From Algoriphagus boritolerans DSM 17298 = JCM 18970 (GTDB lineage: Bacteria > Bacteroidota > Bacteroidia > Cytophagales > Cyclobacteriaceae), in assembly GCF_900108085.1 (NCBI RefSeq), contig NZ_FNVR01000007.1, positions 1-64,000 of the forward strand: 64,000 nucleotides of DNA, written 5' to 3'. Under the pieces are notes generated by a model. That model did not search any database. It saw nothing but the letters and a program-made list of their open reading frames with translations, and was not told the DNA's origin. Position numbers and translations under genes: made by a program. Numbering within the stretch: the stretch's first letter is position 1; each line of letters starts with the position of its first letter. Positions 37,231-46,600 of this stretch are shown here, piece after piece.

Positions 37231-39216
37231 GTGAGTCGCCCGATTTTCTACCTGATTACGCTTATTTTATTTCTTGGGCTTCCCTTGAGTGGATTTTCAC
37301 AAGATTCATCCATGGATAGTCTCTATTCGCTCCTGTCTGGTAAAACCAAAGGGGATCGGGTCAATCTTCTGAATGAGATGGCCACATCGCTCCGCGAAAG
37401 CTATCAAAAGGAGGCGATGACATTTTCTTTCGAAGCGGATTCATTGGCTGAAAAATTAGGTGATTTATCAGGGCAAAGCAGAGCCTTGGAAAATATTGGT
37501 TGGATATATTATCGTCAGGGTCAATGGCAATTGTCCTTTGAATATTCAGAGAAAGCCTACAATCTGGCGGTAGAAGCCAAGGACGAGCTGCAGGCTGCCA
37601 GGTTGATGAATAATATGGGGGCTTTGTACTTCGAGCAACAAAACTACCCCATGGCTATTCAGCAATTCAAAAAAGGGTATGAGTTGGCCACCAAAGTCAA
37701 TGATCTTTCCACCCAAATCCGGTCATTGAATAATGTTGCCCTCAACATGGTCCAAACCAATCAACTTGATTCTGCGATGGCTTATGCATCGCTATCCATC
37801 AAATTGAATGAAAATGCGGGTTCACCTTACCTGACATCTTTTGCAGATCGGGTTATAGGGGATGTCTATTTGGCAAAAGGAGCCTATGATTCTGCCCAGG
37901 TGATTTTTAACCGTTCTCTTCAAATAGCTCAGATTCAAGGAGTAAAATCATTTGAGGCCGGTGTTTTGCATCGATTGGGAAATGCTTACCTTAAGGACGG
38001 AAAGCTCGATCAGGCCGAGAAAATTCTTTTATACTCGATAGAACTTTGCGAAGAGAATAATTTTTTGGATGAATTATCAAAAAGTCACCGCTATTTAGCT
38101 AAGATTTATGAGGAAAATAATGACCTCCAAAAAGCATTTTTTCACCAATCCAAATTTTTGGTATTAAATGATTCACTTCTGAACAAGTCAAATCGTGACA
38201 GGCTTGGCTTATTGCAGGAGATGTTTCAGAGAAATCTGGAAGAATCTGAATTGGAACTTCTGAAGGCTCAAAATGAAAATCAGTCCTACAGGCTGCAAAC
38301 TTCCCGACGATATACCATTTTCTTTGCCGTCACAGCCCTACTGATCGGTGCTCTTGGAATTCGGCTATTTTTCCTGAATAAGAACGTTTCCAAATTCAAT
38401 GCTGATCTGCTGGAGCAGCAGCGCAAAATCGAGGAACAAAACCTCGAGCTGGCCAATCAATCCAATCAGCTCAAGGAAATGAATGATACCAAAAATAAAC
38501 TTTTTTCGATCCTGGGTCATGATTTAAGGGGGCCAATTTCCCAAGTCAAATCGGTGATAGATTTGCTTCTGGCCGGGCATCTCAATCAGGAAGAATTCAA
38601 CGAACTCCTGCTGGTCCTTAACAAGGATATCGATTCGGTAAATTTCACCCTGAACAATACCCTGCAATGGTCCATGGCTCAGATGGATGGATTTAAGGTT
38701 AACCTTTCAGTTTTTGACCTAAGAGAAGTAGTGGATAATTCGCTGAATTTACTCCAGGCTTCATTCAAAGAAAAAGAGCTTTCCATCTTCAACCAAATGG
38801 AATCCAGGGTGGAAGTCTATGCAGATCGGGATTTGATTGAAGTGGTGGTCAGAAATATCCTGAATAATGCGGTGAAATTTTCAAATTCCGAAGATGCTGT
38901 AACCATCTTTTCGGAAACGGATGGGGAATGGGCACATTGGTATGTCCTTGATCAAGGAATAGGAATGGAAGAGGCACAAATTCAGCTTTTGCTTTCAGAC
39001 TCTTATTCCTTAACTAAATCCCGACCCGGAACTTACAAAGAAAAGGGTTCGGGCTTAGGATTACAGTTGGCAAAGGAATTTACCAGAAGATGCGGAGGGG
39101 AAATTTCAATCGACAGCCACCTCGGTCACGGAACCAAATTTTGTATCCGATTGCCGTTAGCAAACTCAATCTACCACCTGCAATCGGTCCGAAACGAGGA
39201 AGAGTTCAAGGGGTAA
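37231..39216 (+). CDS. TPR sensor histidine kinase
   Basis: 661 residues from a GTG; the signal peptide (PIFYLITLILFLGLPLSGFSQ) begins two codons later, supporting this start. Six or so tetratricopeptide repeats (~30-330) form a periplasmic module, followed by a coiled coil, a membrane helix (~362-384), another coiled coil, a HisKA with H430 in ILGHDLRGPISQVK and a HATPase (DQGIGMEEAQ, GSGLGLQLAKEF). This architecture is a common Bacteroidota type. Its last 51 bp overlap, on the opposite strand, the end of the substrate-binding protein gene. Confidence 0.9.
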   Translation: MSRPIFYLITLILFLGLPLSGFSQDSSMDSLYSLLSGKTKGDRVNLLNEMATSLRESYQKEAMTFSFEADSLAEKLGDLSGQSRALENIGWIYYRQGQWQLSFEYSEKAYNLAVEAKDELQAARLMNNMGALYFEQQNYPMAIQQFKKGYELATKVNDLSTQIRSLNNVALNMVQTNQLDSAMAYASLSIKLNENAGSPYLTSFADRVIGDVYLAKGAYDSAQVIFNRSLQIAQIQGVKSFEAGVLHRLGNAYLKDGKLDQAEKILLYSIELCEENNFLDELSKSHRYLAKIYEENNDLQKAFFHQSKFLVLNDSLLNKSNRDRLGLLQEMFQRNLEESELELLKAQNENQSYRLQTSRRYTIFFAVTALLIGALGIRLFFLNKNVSKFNADLLEQQRKIEEQNLELANQSNQLKEMNDTKNKLFSILGHDLRGPISQVKSVIDLLLAGHLNQEEFNELLLVLNKDIDSVNFTLNNTLQWSMAQMDGFKVNLSVFDLREVVDNSLNLLQASFKEKELSIFNQMESRVEVYADRDLIEVVVRNILNNAVKFSNSEDAVTIFSETDGEWAHWYVLDQGIGMEEAQIQLLLSDSYSLTKSRPGTYKEKGSGLGLQLAKEFTRRCGGEISIDSHLGHGTKFCIRLPLANSIYHLQSVRNEEEFKG

Positions 39217-40038
39217 TTTCTTTTGGAGCATAGCAAGATCTATCATCACCTCCATAGCTTGTAGCAACTCAGAGCGGGATACTTTTGGGGAAAAGCACCA
39301 TTGAGTTTGTTCCAGCCATTTTTTCACTTCCTGTATTTCCAATTTATAAAAATCAGCCAAGACCGTAGCGCAATTTTGAGCTTTAGACAGCGATTGAGCT
39401 ATTTTATACACTTCATCTCTCACCTCAAAAATCCAATTTCCAAAGTCTGTCAGAGCCTTGTCTGAAGCCACCATGACAAAGCAAGGCCAGGGGCTGGGTA
39501 GTTCACCAATTCGCCTCATGGTGCCGTTTTTAACCATCGGTGCGGTAGTATATTTTTCCCACAGGAATATCCCCTCACTTCCTCCTCGCATTGCCTCTTT
39601 AGCTCCATCCATATTTCCGACAATCTCAAAAGTCAGCTCCTCCGGTTTCCATCCTTCTCTTTTAGCCAAAACAAAGGCCATCAGATGAGATCCGGAACCC
39701 ATTCTGCTGATTAAAAAATGCTTTTTATCCAATTCCGACAGCTCATCTACCGGAGATTTACTTCGAATATGAATCCCCCAATTTAGAGGTGTTTCTACAT
39801 GATATCCGATCATTTTAGCCGGATTTCCAGCTTCTACATCCTTGAGAAAGCTTTCGGTCAACAGAACAGCAATATCAGCTTCATCACTTCTCAAGGCTTG
39901 ATTCATTTGACCCGAACCTCTGGATTCATCAATCCACTGGATTTTTATTCCTCTTGCCAAGAATGGCTGGTTTTTTTCCAAAATCCGAAACGGATAATTG
40001 AAATGCTCAGGGACTCCGGTAATTCGTATGGTTTTCAT
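39166..40038 (-). CDS. Cytosolic periplasmic-binding-like protein (type 2 fold)
   Basis: 290 residues from ATG 40038. An upstream start at 40071 would run into the terminator of the neighbouring MFS gene, so it is rejected. The fold resembles ABC-type substrate-binding proteins for nitrate/sulfonate/thiamine precursors (two-lobed, with ADIAVLLTESF and SRMGSGSHLMAFVLA motifs), but there is no signal peptide or lipobox and no ABC genes are near. It may be an enzyme or sensor derived from that fold. Its 3' end overlaps the TPR kinase gene antisense by 51 bp. Confidence 0.75.
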   Translation of the reverse strand: MKTIRITGVPEHFNYPFRILEKNQPFLARGIKIQWIDESRGSGQMNQALRSDEADIAVLLTESFLKDVEAGNPAKMIGYHVETPLNWGIHIRSKSPVDELSELDKKHFLISRMGSGSHLMAFVLAKREGWKPEELTFEIVGNMDGAKEAMRGGSEGIFLWEKYTTAPMVKNGTMRRIGELPSPWPCFVMVASDKALTDFGNWIFEVRDEVYKIAQSLSKAQNCATVLADFYKLEIQEVKKWLEQTQWCFSPKVSRSELLQAMEVMIDLAMLQKKLPLELFLVSDRLQVVD

Positions 40039-40061
40039 AGAATTGAATTTTACATAAATGT

Positions 40062-40092
40062 AAAAAGCCAATTCCGAACGGAATTGGCCTTT
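40062..40092 (-). terminator. Terminator of the MFS sugar transporter gene
   Basis: A perfect 10-bp stem GCCAATTCCG / CGGAATTGGC with a 2-nt loop ends, on the minus strand, in CTTTTTA. It lies 19 bp beyond the transporter stop codon and ends the GH31-transporter unit. Confidence 0.88.
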
Positions 40093-40110
40093 GTGATGGT
40101 TTGTGGTTTT

Positions 40111-41436
40111 TTAGTCGTGGGTGGCTCTTCGATCGGTTACCAAAAGATTGGAAAAACCAGCCAAAATCAAAAGGGTCCCGGCCAAGAGCATCGTGTTGAT
40201 CACAGCCTCACCAAAGAGGATTTTATACAGAAAATTGACGCCTCCAAGTGCTGCGATGATTTGAGGAATGACAATGAACATATTGAAAATACCCATGTAA
40301 ACGCCCATTTTCTTTGGTTCAACTGAGCTGGATAGCATGGCATAAGGCATGGATAAAATACTTGCCCAGGCGATTCCTACGAGCGAAAAGCAAATATGGA
40401 GCATCCAGGGCTCTGATATGAAGTAGATAAGAATAAAGCCACTACCCCCGGCAATCAGGCTTACCATGTGGAGAAGCTTGCGGTTAATTTTGATTTTAGA
40501 AGCGACAAAGGCAAGAATCAAGGCATAGAACATGGAAACCAATCCATATGTCCCTAAATAATTCCCCACACGGTCAGCCGCATTGTTATATTCCAAAGAG
40601 GTGGTGTCTGTGGCTCCAAAAATATGTTCGGTGATAGCAGGGGTGGCGAAACTCCACATCGTAAAAAAGGCAAACCAGGAGAAAAACTGAACCACACCAA
40701 GCTGCTTCATGACTGTTGGCATTTCCGAGATGTTTCTTATGATCTCTCCAAATCCGCTGAAAAAGCCCTTTTTCAGAGATTTTTCCTTTTCAAATTCTTC
40801 CAAATCCTCTGGAGGGTATTCATCTGTGGTGAGAATTGTGTACAGGATTGAACAGAAAAGTACCAGCGCACCAATGGCAAAAGCATATTTTACCGAGTCC
40901 GGTACCACACCCTCCGCCGCCGTATTTGGCACTCCGATCTGAGTCATCATCAAAGGAAGATTGGAGGCAATCCAAGTACCAATCCCGATGATCAACGTCT
41001 GAACTACAAACCCGTAAGAACGCTGAGCATCGGGGAGCTTATCTGCCACCAATGCACGGAAAGGTTCCATCGAAATATTGATCGAAGCATCCAGGATCCA
41101 AAGCGCTCCCGCAGCCATCCACAAAGCGGAAGAATAGGGAGCGAAAAACAAGGCAATTGTGCTGAACACCGCACCGATGAAGAAAAAAGGTTTCCTTCGG
41201 CCAAATTTAGGATGCCAGGTCCTGTCACTCAAATAACCCACTATCGGCTGCACTAAAAGTCCAGTTAATGGTGCCGCAATCCAAAGGAAAGGAATAGCAT
41301 CTTTGTCGGCTCCAAGAGTTTGGAATATTCTGGACATAAATCCACCCTGTAAGGCGAATCCGAACTGAATTCCAAGAAATCCAAAGCTCATGTTCCAGAT
41401 TTGCCAGAAACTCAGCCGCTTTTTGTTTTGAGTCAT
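40111..41436 (-). CDS. MFS sugar transporter (SLC45/maltose-type)
   Basis: 441 residues, about twelve membrane helices. The N-terminal SFWQIWNMSFGFLGIQFGFALQ stretch, the G-x-x-S-D-R-T-W-x-x-x-x-G-R-R-K-P motif after helix 2 and NISMEPFRALVADKLP in helix 4 are marks of the SLC45-like sugar transporter branch, which in Bacteroidota accompanies maltose and maltodextrin loci. It would import maltose or glucose across the inner membrane. 37 bp behind the GH31 gene, same operon. Confidence 0.88.
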   Translation of the reverse strand: MTQNKKRLSFWQIWNMSFGFLGIQFGFALQGGFMSRIFQTLGADKDAIPFLWIAAPLTGLLVQPIVGYLSDRTWHPKFGRRKPFFFIGAVFSTIALFFAPYSSALWMAAGALWILDASINISMEPFRALVADKLPDAQRSYGFVVQTLIIGIGTWIASNLPLMMTQIGVPNTAAEGVVPDSVKYAFAIGALVLFCSILYTILTTDEYPPEDLEEFEKEKSLKKGFFSGFGEIIRNISEMPTVMKQLGVVQFFSWFAFFTMWSFATPAITEHIFGATDTTSLEYNNAADRVGNYLGTYGLVSMFYALILAFVASKIKINRKLLHMVSLIAGGSGFILIYFISEPWMLHICFSLVGIAWASILSMPYAMLSSSVEPKKMGVYMGIFNMFIVIPQIIAALGGVNFLYKILFGEAVINTMLLAGTLLILAGFSNLLVTDRRATHD

Positions 41437-41473
41437 TTTGGGAGGGAAGGTTAGGGGTATTTTGGATTTTAGT

Positions 41474-43912
41474 CTAGACGATTCCTTTGATCACAAAAGC
41501 CGAACTAAGATGATCCAGGTCCAGGTAGGGGAGATTATTTATTTCAAAATAAGGATGATCGTTTTCCGGCAGAGGATCAAATTCGGTCAGTTTCCCGAGG
41601 AATGCATAAGCTTCGGTTTTCAATGGATAACGTTCCTCATCAATACTTACCGAGTCTAGGGTGAACCCATGGAAATAAACTTTCAGCCTGTCGAAATTGC
41701 TTTGGTACAAACCCTCTACATTTCCAAATTCCAACGTTTCGGATTCTGGATTGTAGCTGATGGTTCGCTTCAAATATTCACCCGCCAGATACCCCAATCC
41801 CTCCCCGGCATCTTCGTAATGTAAGTATTCTGAACCCGTTTTGCCTTTATAAACGTGAATTCGCAGGATTCCATCCGTTTGTTCGGAGGCTGAGTTTACA
41901 TCAGATTGTAAAGCAAACAACTGACCTCCTTTGACATAAACTGGCAAATAATTCAGCGGGCAATCCTGATAAATGACTTCCTTTCCGCTATGTTTTTTAT
42001 CTGAGAAAAGGTAATACCAATCACCGGCAGGCAGGTAGACTTTCGTGATTTCTTTGGTGCTTTCCACCGGTGCAATCAAAAAGGCATCACAGAAGAGGTA
42101 TTCATTTTGAAAAGCACTGAGGTAGATGTTTTCATCCAGAGGATACTGGATTGCCAGGCTTTCTGAAATTGGCAAGCCGCTAAGGCTACTTGAATAAAAC
42201 TTACTGTAGATAGTAGGTAATAGTCTATATCTCAGCTTCATATAGTTTCTGCTGATTTCCTCTACTTCTTCCCCAAAAGCCCAGGGCTCCGCATCATTAC
42301 TGTTGATCATGGAGTGGGCTCGATAGAAAGGGGCAAAAGCTCCGAGGCTCATCCAACGTGCAAAAAGAGACTTGCTTGCCTCAGCCGCAAAACCTCCCAC
42401 ATCATATCCGGCAAAGGAAACTCCGCTTAATCCCATACTGTTGACCAGTCTGATTCCTGCGAGCATGTGTTCTTCTGAGGCCACATTGTCACCGGTCCAT
42501 GCAGCAGCAAAGCGCTGAATTCCTGCAAAACCTGATCGGGTAAGGACAAAGGGTCTTTTGTCTGGATTTTGAAAAAACGATCCTTCCTGAGCACTTCGGG
42601 CCATTTGCATGCCGTAGATATTGCGTGCCTTTCGATGGGAGGCTTTCTCTCCTTCATAGTCAAACTCGATCAAATTTGGCGTAAACTGTCCCCATGAGGC
42701 TGGTTCATTCATGTCTGTCCAAAACCCATCCACTCCGGCATCAGTGTAGAAAGCCATTTTCTCAGCCCACCAAGATCTTGTTTCCTCTTTTGTGAAATCA
42801 GGAAATGCACACCAGCCCGGCCAAACCTGACCTTCATAGGTTTTTCCATCCGGGTATTTTACAAAAAGTCCATTTTCAAGCCCTTCGTCGTAGGGTAAGT
42901 AACCCTGTTGCGTTTTGATGCCGGGATCCATGATCACTACGACTTTGAACCCTTTTTCCTTCAGGCGGGTAATCATGCCCTTGGGATCGGAAAATTTCTC
43001 CCCGTCAAAGGTGAATACTTTATACGCCTCCATGTGATGAATGTCCAGGTAGATGACATCAGCGGGCATCTTTTTATCCCGAAATGTCTGGGCAAGAGTG
43101 TACACCTCCGAGTCCGGATAATAGGAATATCGGCATTGCTGAAAACCTAAAGCCCATTTTGGCGGCAGTTGCATCCTCCCGGTCAGCCAAGTGTAAGCGC
43201 TGATGATTTCAGCCACTGTAGGCTGATAAATGAAGTAATAGTCCAAATCTCCATCTTCGGCACTGAAATAAACAAATCGATTGGTTGAAGCGCCGAAATT
43301 GAAAACGGATTTATGGGTATTGTCAAAATAGATCCCATAGGCTCCTTTATCATGAATACCTATGTAGAATGGAATACTCATGTAAAGCGGATCATCCCCT
43401 ATGCCATATGCGAAATAGTCGGTATTCCAGTTGGTGTAGGCTCTCCCTGATCGGTCTAGATTCCCCGTTTTTTCACCCAAACCGATGAATTTTTCTTCTT
43501 TTTGAACTTGCTTGTAGGATGTTACCTCAGTTCCAATCCAAGAGGTTCCCAGCGAATCATCGGCGTTGAGCAGGTTTCCATTTAGGTCAAAAAATGAGAA
43601 GGTAAACTTATCCAAATCCACCTTCAATCGAATCAATGAGGTAGTCAGGTAAAGTTTATTGTCACCCTCTTCAAGGTTAAAATTAACTTTATCGGGCTCG
43701 GAGATGACTGAATAGGGATTAGATTCAAATGAATCATATCTACTTGCCTGGATTCTGATAATGCCTCCCTGATAAACCGATATTCTAAATCGACCAACCT
43801 CACTTTTTCCTTCAAGACCAATCTCTGTTTGCTTCCATTCTTGGATGCTTCCAAAACCCAAGTGTTGGGAAGAATTGCGAGAAGGATAAGAAATAGCGCT
43901 TTTACTAGTCAT
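41474..43912 (-). CDS. GH31 alpha-glucosidase
   Basis: 812 residues, no clear signal peptide, so cytosolic or periplasmic by another route. An N-terminal beta-sandwich (~1-235) leads to a (beta/alpha)8 barrel with nucleophile D400 in GFWTD-M-N-E-P and the acid/base region AAWTGDNVASEEHM, then C-terminal beta domains. The family releases glucose from the non-reducing ends of maltose and maltodextrins. It lies downstream of the LacI gene and upstream of the sugar transporter on the same strand. A candidate LacI operator precedes it. Confidence 0.93.
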   Translation of the reverse strand: MTSKSAISYPSRNSSQHLGFGSIQEWKQTEIGLEGKSEVGRFRISVYQGGIIRIQASRYDSFESNPYSVISEPDKVNFNLEEGDNKLYLTTSLIRLKVDLDKFTFSFFDLNGNLLNADDSLGTSWIGTEVTSYKQVQKEEKFIGLGEKTGNLDRSGRAYTNWNTDYFAYGIGDDPLYMSIPFYIGIHDKGAYGIYFDNTHKSVFNFGASTNRFVYFSAEDGDLDYYFIYQPTVAEIISAYTWLTGRMQLPPKWALGFQQCRYSYYPDSEVYTLAQTFRDKKMPADVIYLDIHHMEAYKVFTFDGEKFSDPKGMITRLKEKGFKVVVIMDPGIKTQQGYLPYDEGLENGLFVKYPDGKTYEGQVWPGWCAFPDFTKEETRSWWAEKMAFYTDAGVDGFWTDMNEPASWGQFTPNLIEFDYEGEKASHRKARNIYGMQMARSAQEGSFFQNPDKRPFVLTRSGFAGIQRFAAAWTGDNVASEEHMLAGIRLVNSMGLSGVSFAGYDVGGFAAEASKSLFARWMSLGAFAPFYRAHSMINSNDAEPWAFGEEVEEISRNYMKLRYRLLPTIYSKFYSSSLSGLPISESLAIQYPLDENIYLSAFQNEYLFCDAFLIAPVESTKEITKVYLPAGDWYYLFSDKKHSGKEVIYQDCPLNYLPVYVKGGQLFALQSDVNSASEQTDGILRIHVYKGKTGSEYLHYEDAGEGLGYLAGEYLKRTISYNPESETLEFGNVEGLYQSNFDRLKVYFHGFTLDSVSIDEERYPLKTEAYAFLGKLTEFDPLPENDHPYFEINNLPYLDLDHLSSAFVIKGIV

Positions 43913-44057
43913 GGATGCAGGAAATCAAAATTTATAAATGAATTGCGCTAAAATAACCAGGAAACCGAATATAAAAACCGGGCATGAAGGGCTTTGTTAT
44001 CCGTATTTTGAAACACAAAACTTCCAAAACCTATTGGAAATAAAAATTAGGGCTATT

Positions 44058-44070
44058 CAATCGTTTGCAC
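44058..44070. promoter_or_regulatory. Candidate LacI-family operator before the GH31 gene
   Basis: CAATCGTTTG is a pseudo-palindrome with a central CG, matching 8 of 10 bases of its own inverse, and followed by CAC. It resembles the CAAACGTTTG-type sites bound by LacI-family proteins and shares half sites with the sequences before the SusE gene. It lies in the 196-bp gap between LacI and GH31 genes. Confidence 0.5.
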
Positions 44071-44108
44071 TTCCAGTGTCTTAAAATCCAAGATTTCCGC
44101 TTTTTTTT

Positions 44109-45137
44109 TTATCTGACTGAAGATTTCCTGATGAGCAATTCTGTTTCAAGGACTACAGAATTCCCTGTTTCGTGGAGTTGAATCTTTTTTTCGATGAGAT
44201 CCAAAAGAATTTCAGTTGCTTTTGCACCGATATTAAAACCGGGTTGGGAGACAGACGATAGAGAGGGATCTATCATGGAGCAAAACTGCCAATTGCTAAA
44301 TCCTACGATTCCTACATCTTCAGGAACACGCAGTCCGGCAGCCTTACAGGCCAACATAGCCCCAACAGCTGCCATATCATTATTGGCAAAAAAAGCATCG
44401 GGTTTTATGGGGAAGGTTTGAAGGATTTCATTGACGATTTTTTGACTTTCGTCATCGGTTCCCCGATTACATTCTATAACAAATGAAGGATCTGGTGTAA
44501 ATCCGTGGTCCAAAAGTGCATCCTGGTAACCTCTCAATCTTTCCTTGGATATTTTTAGATTATTAGGACCGGATAAGTGAACAATCTTCCGATACCCTTG
44601 GTGAAGAAGGTGCTTGGTAGCTTCATAGGCACCACTGTAGTCGTTGACTGTAACGGTGATTGCGTTGGAAATATCGGGAACCCGATCAAAAAACACGATC
44701 GGAAAGCCCTTGTCCAACAGACTGCTGAAATGATCAAACTCCGTGGTTTCCTTTGAAAAGCTCACCAACACCCCATCTATCTGATTGGAAAGCATGGTGT
44801 CGATGCTGGATTTCTCCCGAACCAATTTTTCATTAGTCTGTGTGAGAATGACCTTATATCCTCTGGCAAAAGCTACCTCTTCAATCCCGCTGATTACTGT
44901 GGAAAAAAAGAAATGAACCACTTCCGGTATGATGACTCCAATCGTGTAAGATCTGCCTTTTTGAAGTGACAGAGCAATGGCATTGGGTCGATAGTTCATC
45001 TTATCAGCTAATTCACGCACTTTTCGTTTTGTTTCATCGCTGATTCCGGGGTAATCCTTTAGCGCTCTGGAAACAGTAGAGGAGGAGACGTTGAGTTCCC
45101 TTGCGATATCTTTGATTGTGACTTGGATGATCTTCAT
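44109..45137 (-). CDS. LacI-family transcriptional regulator
   Basis: 342 residues. N-terminal HTH and hinge (~6-60: TIKDIARELNVSSSTVSRAL, then NYRPNAIALSL) precede a periplasmic-binding-like sensor domain (IGVIIPEVVHFFFSTVISGIEE... DAFFANNDMAAVGAM... GIVGFSNWQF). It most likely responds to a maltose-type sugar and controls the flanking starch genes on both strands. The divergent 332-bp region towards the SusE gene contains LacI-type operators. The effector is inferred. Confidence 0.93.
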   Translation of the reverse strand: MKIIQVTIKDIARELNVSSSTVSRALKDYPGISDETKRKVRELADKMNYRPNAIALSLQKGRSYTIGVIIPEVVHFFFSTVISGIEEVAFARGYKVILTQTNEKLVREKSSIDTMLSNQIDGVLVSFSKETTEFDHFSSLLDKGFPIVFFDRVPDISNAITVTVNDYSGAYEATKHLLHQGYRKIVHLSGPNNLKISKERLRGYQDALLDHGFTPDPSFVIECNRGTDDESQKIVNEILQTFPIKPDAFFANNDMAAVGAMLACKAAGLRVPEDVGIVGFSNWQFCSMIDPSLSSVSQPGFNIGAKATEILLDLIEKKIQLHETGNSVVLETELLIRKSSVR

Positions 45138-45198
45138 AGAATTATACTATTCCCAGAATTTATTTCAGGTTGGCTAAAATACCCTGAATTGAGTTAGC

Positions 45199-45294
45199 GC
45201 AATCGATTTTCGAATAATTTCTAAAATACCAAAAAAAGAAATTATTGCAACTGAAAAAAAGTTTGGTTGTGCAAACGTCACCGCAAACGTGTGC
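45199..45294. promoter_or_regulatory. LacI-type operator cluster in the LacI/SusE divergent region
   Basis: At 45271-45294 two adjacent 12-bp direct repeats, GCAAACGTCACC and GCAAACGTGTGC, share GCAAACGT; the second is a near-palindrome (10 of 12). At ~45199-45210 GCAATCGATT carries another CG-centred dyad (AATCGATT). All have the CG centre of LacI-family sites. The 332-bp gap holds no gene. Confidence 0.6.
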
Positions 45295-45469
45295 ATAAAA
45301 TTATTCCCATTAATGAAAGATCAGCCTATTGGAAATGGACAAATACTGCTTTATGTTTTCAAAAATTGCTGGGAAAAAGTCTTGAAAAATAAAAATATAG
45401 TAAGACTTAGCGAACAAAAAATTTCATTAATCCAAGATATAACTTAATTCAAATTTAAACTCAAAATCT

Positions 45470-46510
45470 ATGAAAGTAATTCAACGAATCGCTTGGGCAG
45501 TTGTGCTGATCCCAATGTTTTGGGGGTGTGACACTTATGAGATGCCTCCTATTGTTCCCCAGACCGCATCTTCACTTTCCAGTCCTGCTTCAGGAACTTC
45601 AATTGTCCTTCAAAAAGACGGTGCTGCGGAGTCTGATCTTGAATTCACAGTGACAGCTGCTGATTTCGGAACCTCCGGTGTGGTTAAATATAGCCTCCAA
45701 ATGGATGTCCCAGGTTCAAACTTTTCAGAACCGGTCAATTTGGGAGCTGAGACTGAATCCAATATTATAGCTGTAAATGTGGAAGAACTTAATGATGCCC
45801 TTTTAGCTAAAGGACTTCCGTTTGAGGTTCCTTCTGATGTGGAATTCAGAGTTCGGGCAACTATCAATCAAAACCTTTCTCCAATTGTAGGTGAGCCAAC
45901 CACACTTTCAATCACGCCTTATGACGCCACGGTTGCTTTCCCGGTGATGTATGTTCCTGGAGATTACCAAGGCTGGAATCCGGAAAATGAAATGACAGTG
46001 CTGTATTCTGAAAATTTCGATAACAAATTCAAAGGGTTTGTGCATATCATTGGAGGATCCAGAGAATTCAAATTGACCGAAGGTCCAAATTGGGATGTAA
46101 ACTACGGTGATGACGGAGCTAACAATACCCTGGACCTTAATGGAGAAAATATTAAAGTTGCAGAAGATGGGACCTACGAGCTCAATGTGGATCTTGCTGC
46201 CAAAACTTACACCATCAGTACTGCCAAGAGATGGGGAATAGTAGGAAGCGCAACAGCAGGAGGATGGGATTCCGATACAGTTTTGGATACATTCGATCGG
46301 GAGACAAATTCACTTAAAATCACCACAGATCTTGCTGCTGGTGAAATGAAGTTCAGAGCAAATAATAACTGGGACTTCAACTACGGCGGAAGCAACGGTG
46401 AACTTACAGCCGGAGGCGATAATATCACAATAGCAGAAGCGGGTAATTATACCATTACTTTCTATCTCGGCCCTGCTGGCCTAGCCAGTTACACGCTTGT
46501 GAAAAACTAA
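45470..46510 (+). CDS. SusE/SusF-like outer-membrane starch-binding lipoprotein
   Basis: 346 residues with a lipoprotein signal (LIPMFWG-C20). An Ig-like SusE N-terminal domain (~25-150: PSSLSSPASGTSIVL-like start and VEFRVRATINQNLS) is followed by two starch-binding modules (~155-250, beginning VMYVPGDYQGWNPENE; ~250-346, beginning WGIVGSATAGGWDSD) typical of SusE/SusF. It would sit on the cell surface and hold starch or maltodextrins. Normally such a gene follows susC and susD; here it is first after the regulator and no transporter pair precedes it. Confidence 0.88.
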   Translation: MKVIQRIAWAVVLIPMFWGCDTYEMPPIVPQTASSLSSPASGTSIVLQKDGAAESDLEFTVTAADFGTSGVVKYSLQMDVPGSNFSEPVNLGAETESNIIAVNVEELNDALLAKGLPFEVPSDVEFRVRATINQNLSPIVGEPTTLSITPYDATVAFPVMYVPGDYQGWNPENEMTVLYSENFDNKFKGFVHIIGGSREFKLTEGPNWDVNYGDDGANNTLDLNGENIKVAEDGTYELNVDLAAKTYTISTAKRWGIVGSATAGGWDSDTVLDTFDRETNSLKITTDLAAGEMKFRANNNWDFNYGGSNGELTAGGDNITIAEAGNYTITFYLGPAGLASYTLVKN

Positions 46511-46600
46511 ATCTGCGGCCAAAGTCTGATTTTCAGTGTAAATTATCTACCGGCTTTTTGGGTTTGTCCGAAAAGCCGGTTATTCATTCTCAACAAATCA

